This document shows positions 4,709 through 10,380 of a stretch of 10,380 nt of DNA, piece by piece. The DNA is taken from positions 1 to 10,380 of the forward strand of contig JAFWOP010000099.1 in NCBI GenBank assembly GCA_017545365.1. The letters are read 5' to 3'. The stretch is from Bacteroidales bacterium (lineage in GTDB: Bacteria > Bacteroidota > Bacteroidia > Bacteroidales > P3). Made by a program: the position numbers and the translations under genes. Under the pieces are notes generated by a model that saw only the letters and a list, made by a program, of their open reading frames with translations, was not told where the DNA came from and searched no databases. Each line of letters opens with the position of its first letter. Within the stretch, counting starts at the first letter, position 1.

Positions 4709-7306
4709 ATGAACATCAACAACTTTACCATTAAAGCGCAAGAGGCTGTGCAGAAAGCACAGGAGATTGCAACCGCCCGACAGCATCAGGCTATCGAGAC
4801 GGGTCATTTGATGAAGGGCGTGCTGAGCGTGGACGAGAACGTCACTCCGTTCTTGCTGAAGAAGCTGGAAGTGAACGTACCCCGTCTGACGCAGCAGGTG
4901 GATGCCCTTCTGGACAAACTGCCCCGCGTGAGCGGGGGCAGCCAATACCTCAGCAACGACGCCAACCAAGCCTTGGTGAAGGCTTCGCAGCTCGCCACCG
5001 AGATGGGCGACGACTTTGTGTCAATCGAGCACATGCTGCTGGGACTGTTGGCTGGACGCGACGAGCTGGCGCACCTGCTGAAAGACGCGGGCGTGAGCGA
5101 GAAGGGTTTCAAGGCCGCCATCGCCGACCTGCGCAAGGGCAGCAAGGTGGGCAGCCAGAGCGCCGAGGAGACCTACAACGCCCTGAACAAGTATGCCAAG
5201 AACCTCAACCAGCTGGCACAGGCCGGCAAACTCGACCCCGTCATCGGGCGCGACGAGGAGATACGCCGTGTGCTGCAAATCCTCAGCCGCCGTACCAAGA
5301 ACAACCCCATCTTGATAGGTGAGCCTGGAGTGGGCAAGACAGCCATCGCCGAAGGACTGGCGCACCGTATCGTCAGCGGCGACGTGCCGGAGAACCTGAA
5401 AAGCAAGACCATCTACAGCCTGGACATGGGCGCGCTGATTGCTGGTGCCAAGTACAAGGGCGAGTTTGAGGAGCGGTTGAAGAGCGTCATCCGCGAAATC
5501 AACGAGGCCGACGGCGAAATCATCCTCTTCATCGACGAGATACACACCCTGGTGGGTGCCGGCGGTGGCGAGGGGGCCATGGATGCCGCCAACATTCTGA
5601 AACCCGCACTGGCGCGTGGCGAACTGCGTGCCATCGGTGCCACCACGCTGGCTGAATATCAGAAGTACTTTGAGAAGGACAAGGCACTGGAACGCCGTTT
5701 CCAAAGTGTGCTGATTGATGAACCCGACGTGGCCGACACCATCAGCATCCTCCGTGGGTTGAAGGAACGCTACGAGGTGCACCACAAGGTGCGTATCAAG
5801 GACGAGGCCATCATTGCCGCCGCCGAGCTGAGCCACCGCTACATAAGCGACCGTTTCCTACCTGACAAGGCCATCGACCTTATCGACGAGGCAGCAGCCA
5901 AGCTGAGACTGGAAATCGACTCGGTACCCGAAGAATTAGACGAAATCGAACGACGCATCCGCCAGTTGGAAATCGAGCGCGAGGCCATCAAGCGCGAGGA
6001 CGACCAGGACAAGCTGGCACAGTTGGGCAAGGAGATTAGCGAACTCACCGAGCAACGCAACCAGATGAAGGTGCGCTGGCAGAACGAGAAAGGCATTGTC
6101 GAGAGCATCCAGGCCGAAGTAAAGAACATCGAAAGCTACAAGTTCGAAGCCGAGCAGGCCGAGCGTGCGGGCGACTATGGCAAGGTGGCCGAGCTGCGCT
6201 ACGGCCGCATCAAGGAGGCGGAGAAACATGTGGCCGACCTCAAGGAACAGCTGAAGCAGATGCAGGCGGACAACGCCATGATCAACGAGGAGGTGGACTC
6301 GGAACAGATAGCCGAGGTGGTCTCCAAGTGGACCGGCATCCCTGTGACCCGTATGATGCAGAGCGAGCGTGAGCGTCTGCTGCACCTCGAGGAGGAACTG
6401 CACAAGCGTGTGGTGGGACAGGACGAGGCCATCAGCACCATCGCCAACGCTATACGTCGCAGCCGTACCGGGCTGAGCGACGGCAAACGGCCTATCGGAA
6501 GCTTCATCTTCTTGGGTACCACCGGCGTGGGCAAGACCGAGCTGGCCAAAGCCTTGGCCGAGGTGCTGTTCGACGACGAAGACATGATGGTGCGTATCGA
6601 CATGAGCGAATACCAGGAACGACACAGCGTGTCGCGGCTGATAGGTGCGCCTCCGGGCTATGTGGGCTACGACGAGAGTGGCCAGCTGACCGAGGCCGTG
6701 CGACGCAAACCCTACAGCATCGTCCTCTTCGACGAGATTGAAAAGGCACACCCCGACGTGTTCAACATACTGCTGCAGGTGCTGGAAGACGGCCGCCTGA
6801 CCGACAACAAGGGCCGCACCGCCGACTTCAAGAACACCGTCATCATCATGACCTCGAACATGGGCAGCGACATCATCCGCGAGCGTCTGGAAGGCAGCAG
6901 CGTTATCTCACAATACGAGTTGGACGAGACCAAGAAGGCGGTGATGGAGATGCTGAAGGAGAGAATACGTCCCGAGTTTCTGAACCGAATAGACGAAATC
7001 ATCATGTTCAGCCCGCTGACGAAGAGCCAGATACGCGAGGTGGTGAAGATACAGCTGGGTCTGGTGTCGAAGATGCTGGAGAAAAACGACGTGCTCATCA
7101 GTGCCACCCCCGAAGCCGTCGACCACCTGGCCGACATAGGCTACGACCCCGCCATGGGCGCACGGCCGGTGAAGCGTGTCATCCAGCGCGAAATCCTCAA
7201 TGAGCTCTCACGTCAGATACTGGAAGAGAAGATTAAGACCAACGACACCATCATCATCGACGTCATCGACGACCAGTTCGTCTTCTACAATCCCAAGCAG
7301 TCATAG
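4709..7306 (+). CDS. clpB: ATP-dependent protein disaggregase ClpB
   Basis: A full-length (865 residues) cytoplasmic Hsp100 chaperone. As a hexamer it threads aggregated proteins through its pore, normally together with DnaK/DnaJ/GrpE. Domains: Clp N-terminal repeats at about 1-145; first AAA+ module at about 160-400 with Walker A GEPGVGKT (204-211), Walker B IILFIDE (271-277), pore loop [11 protein letters not shown] (247-257) and arginine pair ERRF (328-331); ClpB-specific coiled-coil M domain at about 405-525, which separates ClpB from ClpA/ClpC; second AAA+ module with Walker A GTTGVGKT (603-610), Walker B IVLFDE (671-676), pore loop GYVGY (650-654), NRIDE (759-763) and sensor-2 GARPVKR (817-823). 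All key residues are present, and no ClpP-binding IGL/F loop is seen, as expected for ClpB. The ATG at 4709 gives the standard [13 protein letters not shown] start. It is single-gene by layout, with a terminator right after it. Heat-shock control is likely from the family, but no known operator was recognised. Confidence 0.98.
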   Translation: MNINNFTIKAQEAVQKAQEIATARQHQAIETGHLMKGVLSVDENVTPFLLKKLEVNVPRLTQQVDALLDKLPRVSGGSQYLSNDANQALVKASQLATEMGDDFVSIEHMLLGLLAGRDELAHLLKDAGVSEKGFKAAIADLRKGSKVGSQSAEETYNALNKYAKNLNQLAQAGKLDPVIGRDEEIRRVLQILSRRTKNNPILIGEPGVGKTAIAEGLAHRIVSGDVPENLKSKTIYSLDMGALIAGAKYKGEFEERLKSVIREINEADGEIILFIDEIHTLVGAGGGEGAMDAANILKPALARGELRAIGATTLAEYQKYFEKDKALERRFQSVLIDEPDVADTISILRGLKERYEVHHKVRIKDEAIIAAAELSHRYISDRFLPDKAIDLIDEAAAKLRLEIDSVPEELDEIERRIRQLEIEREAIKREDDQDKLAQLGKEISELTEQRNQMKVRWQNEKGIVESIQAEVKNIESYKFEAEQAERAGDYGKVAELRYGRIKEAEKHVADLKEQLKQMQADNAMINEEVDSEQIAEVVSKWTGIPVTRMMQSERERLLHLEEELHKRVVGQDEAISTIANAIRRSRTGLSDGKRPIGSFIFLGTTGVGKTELAKALAEVLFDDEDMMVRIDMSEYQERHSVSRLIGAPPGYVGYDESGQLTEAVRRKPYSIVLFDEIEKAHPDVFNILLQVLEDGRLTDNKGRTADFKNTVIIMTSNMGSDIIRERLEGSSVISQYELDETKKAVMEMLKERIRPEFLNRIDEIIMFSPLTKSQIREVVKIQLGLVSKMLEKNDVLISATPEAVDHLADIGYDPAMGARPVKRVIQREILNELSRQILEEKIKTNDTIIIDVIDDQFVFYNPKQS

Positions 7307-7336
7307 ATACAGGCCACCCCGTATCTACTAGGGTGT

Positions 7337-7376
7337 AAAGGTTTCAAAGGTGTAAAAGCCCTTGAAACCTTTTTTT
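7337..7376 (+). terminator. Intrinsic terminator of clpB
   Basis: AAAGGTTTCAA (7337-7347) pairs with TTGAAACCTTT (7362-7372), with one mismatch and two more G-C pairs toward an eight-base loop. A T run to 7376 follows. It starts 31 bases after the clpB stop codon. The convergent gene ends at 7379, so it may also insulate the two transcripts. Confidence 0.85.
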
Positions 7377-7378
7377 AT

Positions 7379-8689
7379 CTACTCAATTATCAGCCTCTCG
7401 GTAGTGGTGGCGTGGGGAGTGCTGAGGGTGACGAAGTAGGTGCCGGCGGCGTAGTTGTGGATGGGAATGGTGAAATTGGCGGCGGAGACGGGGATGGTGA
7501 GGATGTCGTGTCCTGTGGCATCGCGGATGGTGAGGGTGGTGTGAGGCGAGCAGTCAGCCAGGCGGACGGTGACGGTCCCACGCGCTGGATTGGGCGTGAG
7601 GGTGAACGGACACGGCTGCCCAGTGGGCGTGGCGATGCCGGTGGGGCCGTGCGGCTGGTGGCCGAAGAAGGTGACAGGCTCGCTCCAGCTGCCCCAGACC
7701 AGGGTGTCGTTCGAGTAGCAGTGTTGGAGGCACTGTGCCCGGATGTAGGCGGCGTATGACGCTGTCGTGTCCCAATTATCTGTCACTCTCAGTAGGCAGG
7801 TGTCGGAGCTGAAGACGTGGGCGGAGTCGAGCGGCTCCCCCTCCCGTCCGACCGAGATTTGAAAGGACAGATGCTGCGGCAAGGGGCTCCAGAGGAATTC
7901 CACATTGAGGCTGTCGATGACCCTGGCGGAAAAGTCCTGCACCGCAGGACAGGCCAGCGTGTCGGGGTTGCAGGGTGGGGGGGCGATGATAGGCATCAAT
8001 ATGGCCCAAGCATAACTTTGAAGGTACGATATCGTGTTCCTACCTGTAATCCAGCTGCCAAGTGGAGGAACATCCTCTTCGTCTCTCACATGACATCGAG
8101 TGGAAAAAATCACTTGGTATATATAACCTGTTAGCGTGGGGTCTAATCCTCTGCCATAGTTGTATCGCTGGCCGTTGTTGCCGTAAGTATAGTAGCCTAC
8201 TAGGAAGGAGTCTGAAACAACGATAGGTGTGTCGAAATAGAATTCGTAGGAATTGGCGGTATCTATATGATGGTCTTCTTTCGTGCAATGGGGGAAACCT
8301 GGTTCAAACTGTGTTTCAAAGACAAGATGGCGGAAAGGTATTGTGTCGGACCATCGCTGCTCCCATATGGGGGTGACATGGTTGCCGTGGAGTGTGTACA
8401 GCACCACCTCGAAATCGCGCCAGGCTGTGTCCTGACCCCATAAGGGTACGGCAATGCCGTATATGGTGGTCGGCGTGTCGACAGTAAAAAGACGGGCAAA
8501 GGGTTCGGGCAATTGCATTTGATAAACCCTGTAGGCACAGGGTTGTCGGGTAACTTCGTTTGTATGGGTGGAGTGAAGTGTGTCCATTGGGTATTCCATG
8601 TAACCGGCGTAGGGGAATCTGATGACCTCTTGGCACAGCCCCACACCCGTCAGTACGAGCATAAAGGCAATGGTGGCAATTCTTTTCAT
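7379..8689 (-). CDS. T9SS-exported protein with fibronectin-like domain and type A sorting tail
   Basis: A secreted protein of 436 residues. The ATG at 8687-8689 gives a clean signal peptide (MKRIATIAFMLVLTGVG..., cut likely near LCQ). The ATG at 8705-8707 would add MNNTTA ahead of the basic residues and overlap the upstream stop, so it is less likely. The N-terminal 240 residues form a beta-rich region I do not recognise, with Trp and Tyr strands (VPLWGQDTAWRDFEVVLYTL). After a CNPDTLACPAV linker comes a fibronectin type III-like domain of about 100 residues (VEFLWSPLPQHLSFQISVG to WGSWSEPVTFFG). The last 75 residues are a typical type A T9SS sorting domain: FTLTPNPARGTVTVRL, TLTIRDATGHDIL, AAGTYFVTLST, TERLIIE. 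This tail directs passage through the outer membrane and attachment or release at the cell surface. The gene follows the 8700-10109 gene with 10 bases between stop and start, so one operon with coupled translation is likely. The ligand or substrate is unknown. Confidence 0.85.
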   Translation of the reverse strand: MKRIATIAFMLVLTGVGLCQEVIRFPYAGYMEYPMDTLHSTHTNEVTRQPCAYRVYQMQLPEPFARLFTVDTPTTIYGIAVPLWGQDTAWRDFEVVLYTLHGNHVTPIWEQRWSDTIPFRHLVFETQFEPGFPHCTKEDHHIDTANSYEFYFDTPIVVSDSFLVGYYTYGNNGQRYNYGRGLDPTLTGYIYQVIFSTRCHVRDEEDVPPLGSWITGRNTISYLQSYAWAILMPIIAPPPCNPDTLACPAVQDFSARVIDSLNVEFLWSPLPQHLSFQISVGREGEPLDSAHVFSSDTCLLRVTDNWDTTASYAAYIRAQCLQHCYSNDTLVWGSWSEPVTFFGHQPHGPTGIATPTGQPCPFTLTPNPARGTVTVRLADCSPHTTLTIRDATGHDILTIPVSAANFTIPIHNYAAGTYFVTLSTPHATTTERLIIE

Positions 8690-8699
8690 GGCGGTAGTA

Positions 8700-10109
8700 T
8701 TATTCATCTGTTATTATACAATCGATGTTGGTTTGGATGTCGTAGATGGTGACCCTTTGCCGTGTGGGTTCAGCTTTTTGGGGGAAATAAATAGGCTCGA
8801 TGCTATAACCGATGGTCTCTAGGTCGGGGATGGTGTCGGATGTAAAATAGGTTGTGCTGTAGCAAGTGTTGGACTGTCCGCTTAAAGGCAGTTTTTTGCG
8901 CATCCAGATGTTTTCGGCCGAAGAAACGAAATACGTGCCGTTTGCAAAGTCGATGGAGTTGAAAGGAGTATGACTTATGTCGAGGATGCTGTGTACGGTA
9001 TAGGTTGATATGCCACCCGTGTTAACCCAGGGGTCGATTTCGAGAAATGCAGGAACCCAGATACTCGACCTTCTTAATAAACCATTCATCGACAGTACAA
9101 TCTTTTGTCGGTCTTTGTTATATGTTATTTTTAAATCCATTACCGTATCGTCAGTTGGAATGCGTTGTGAGCGCAGAACGCTCATTCCGGCCATGTCGAA
9201 GGTCCGTACTCTTATTTCGTAGGCACTTGGATTTCCCTGGTATGTGGCCAGTGTTGCCAGCGCAATATAGTTGCTTGGAAGAGCAGTCCCTATTATTGGC
9301 GAAAGCCCTTCGTCGGGTGGGGCTGGGAAATGATATGTCCAGTTGTACGTTCCGTAGATATTGTATTTGTTGCAATGATGGATGATATACTCGTTGGTGG
9401 ACTGACGGTAACGGACAAAGGCCACATAATGCTCCGTCTTCAGCACTTCCTGTATGGGTTCGCTTTTTGGACAGTCGGCGCTTGCCAGCACCTCATAGTT
9501 TGCGTAGTTGGCTGCAGAGATGCTGCTGACAGTGTCAAGAAAGAGGCTGTCGTACTTGAGGTGGACGGCCACCCAGTCATTAGTAGTAATATTCCATCCG
9601 CTCAGTCCTATGGCGGCAATGTGTTGGTCGGCATATTCGACTGGGATTGTTTGGGCTTGGTCGTGGATGTCGTACACCACCATTTTCTCAAGCGAGGAGA
9701 CGAGACCGCCGTCCAAATATGTGTACGATATGAAGGCATCTGAAGGTGGGGTGGAGGAGCCAGTGTTGTGCAGAAACATGTCGTGCAGGTCTAATACGGC
9801 AATAAAGCCACAGGACTTTCGTCTGCCGCAGAAGTAAAGCAGGTTGTTGTAGACCCTCATGTCTTTTACCTCATAGCTCAAAGGAACAGGTATCCGGCAT
9901 GTGGCCGTGCCTTCAACCCACAATTCGATGTAGCCCGAATCGTCTTCTCTGCTATATATCACTTCTGTCGGGATGTTATATACGGGGCATGAACGAATGA
10001 TATGGTTGATACCCTTTGTCTCTGCGGAGTATCTGACGTAGTTCTGAGCCCTGCCGCACACACAGGCGGCCGTCAAAGCCAGTAGAATAGAAAAACCGAT
10101 CTTCTTCAT
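8700..10109 (-). CDS. Secreted hypothetical protein, first gene of a two-gene operon
   Basis: A 469-residue exported protein I do not recognise. The ATG at 10107-10109 gives a good signal peptide (MKKIGFSILLALTAACVCG, cut likely after GRAQ). A longer in-frame start at 10202 would place the promoter inside the gene and bury the signal peptide, so it is rejected. The mature part has many short strand-turn segments, such as YNNLLYFCGRRKSCGFIAVL, HYVAFVRYRQSTNEYIIHH and YNKDRQKIVLSMNGLL, with phrases such as FANGTYFVSSAENIWM near the C-terminus. This pattern suggests a beta-propeller-like repeat fold, but no family motif was found. There is no T9SS sorting tail: it ends RVTIYDIQTNIDCIITDE, so it is probably periplasmic or otherwise exported. 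Its stop codon (8700-8702) is next to the start of the T9SS cargo gene, suggesting the two act together. Confidence 0.75.
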   Translation of the reverse strand: MKKIGFSILLALTAACVCGRAQNYVRYSAETKGINHIIRSCPVYNIPTEVIYSREDDSGYIELWVEGTATCRIPVPLSYEVKDMRVYNNLLYFCGRRKSCGFIAVLDLHDMFLHNTGSSTPPSDAFISYTYLDGGLVSSLEKMVVYDIHDQAQTIPVEYADQHIAAIGLSGWNITTNDWVAVHLKYDSLFLDTVSSISAANYANYEVLASADCPKSEPIQEVLKTEHYVAFVRYRQSTNEYIIHHCNKYNIYGTYNWTYHFPAPPDEGLSPIIGTALPSNYIALATLATYQGNPSAYEIRVRTFDMAGMSVLRSQRIPTDDTVMDLKITYNKDRQKIVLSMNGLLRRSSIWVPAFLEIDPWVNTGGISTYTVHSILDISHTPFNSIDFANGTYFVSSAENIWMRKKLPLSGQSNTCYSTTYFTSDTIPDLETIGYSIEPIYFPQKAEPTRQRVTIYDIQTNIDCIITDE

Positions 10110-10160
10110 TGGTCTGATTATTATATTAATATGGGTCGTTATGAACGTTATTACCGAATG

Positions 10161-10168
10161 CAAAAATA
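10161..10168 (-). promoter_or_regulatory. Probable -7 promoter element of the secreted-protein operon
   Basis: On the minus strand TATTTTTG (plus CAAAAATA) fits TAnnTTTG. Nineteen bases upstream there is GTG rather than TTG, a near match for the -33 element, with a T-rich spacer. Transcription would start near 10154 and give a leader of about 45 bases before the ATG at 10109. Confidence 0.65.
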
Positions 10169-10209
10169 CAAAAAAAATGGATATGTACACTATTAAATCC
10201 AAAGTTTTT

Positions 10210-10227
10210 AAAGGTGCGCTTACCTTT
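10210..10227. other. Weak hairpin upstream of the operon promoter
   Basis: AAAGGT (10210-10215) pairs with ACCTTT (10222-10227) around GCGCTT, with A/T-rich flanks on both sides. It may be a weak bidirectional terminator for a gene outside the window. The stem is short and the function uncertain. Confidence 0.3.
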
Positions 10228-10275
10228 TTAACTTTTCAACTTTGGCTCTAGTTTGATAAAAGACTGATTTTTTAA

Positions 10276-10368
10276 CAGCATCGAAGATGCTGAATTTCAA
10301 TAACCCCACACAAGGAACGCAGTGTGGGGTCAACGAAAACCCTACTACTCAGCGTCCCGGAGGGACGC
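10276..10368. repeat. Cluster of three small hairpins at the window edge
   Basis: Three stem-loops follow one another: CAGCATC-GAA-GATGCTG (10276-10292), ACCCCACAC with GTGTGGGGT around a ten-base loop (10303-10330), and GCGTCCC-GGA-GGGACGC (10352-10368). Strings of such short GC-rich hairpins form composite intergenic repeats in Bacteroidales. The block runs on toward the window edge, so its full extent is not visible. Confidence 0.7.
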
Positions 10369-10380
10369 GACAATGGGAAA

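Noticed and set aside
5021..6751. Long minus-strand open frames opposite clpB (5021-5836 and 5936-6751)
   Set aside because: They are fully antisense to an intact, conserved gene with high GC content and codon bias, which opens mirror frames; the predicted proteins have no family features or signals.
10110..10202. N-terminal extension of the 8700-10109 protein starting at 10202
   Set aside because: It would place the TATTTTTG promoter element inside the gene and put 31 residues ahead of a clear signal peptide.

Overview
The window comes from a bacterium of the Bacteroidota, most likely an uncultured member of the Bacteroidales. The evidence is a SusC/TonB-type outer-membrane barrel protein, a secreted protein with a type IX secretion (T9SS) tail, promoters of the TTG-N19-TAnnTTTG type, no obvious Shine-Dalgarno sequences, and AT-rich and hairpin-rich intergenic repeats of the sort common in this order. 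No RNA gene, CRISPR array or intact mobile element was seen.

Layout. (1) 1-1680, + strand: the C-terminal 559 codons of a TonB-dependent receptor-like barrel protein, cut by the window edge. (2) 1681-4708: an accessory stretch of decayed genes and repeats. It holds a hairpin, two blocks of AATTTTCAATT-type repeats around a small GC-rich double hairpin, and a short relic (1888-2049, - strand) of an AlbA_2/Schlafen-type ATPase N-terminus with in-frame stops. Next is a small AT-rich secreted protein gene (2183-2818, -) with its own promoter, long leader and terminator. It is followed by a DUF1016/YhcG-type PD-(D/E)XK nuclease gene (3013-4180, -) broken by one nonsense codon and one single-base frameshift, and carrying a striking nested palindrome. 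About 530 bases of non-coding sequence with palindromes and possible insertion-sequence end fragments follow. (3) 4709-7306, +: an intact clpB disaggregase gene with a clear terminator. (4) 7379-10109, -: an apparent two-gene operon for exported proteins. The first gene is an unrecognised secreted protein, the second a T9SS cargo protein with a fibronectin-like domain; they are translationally adjacent. (5) 10110-10380: the operon promoter and then a dense run of small hairpins continuing off the window edge.

The conserved genes (barrel protein, clpB) flank a degenerating accessory island. I see no complete new defence or mobile system. The most interesting content is the pair of unrelated accessory-gene corpses (AlbA_2 relic and DUF1016 nuclease) around a small AT-rich orphan gene whose promoter sits at the end of the broken nuclease, plus several repeat families that may be dispersed in the genome. 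Family assignments are from reading the sequence by eye; no database search was run.
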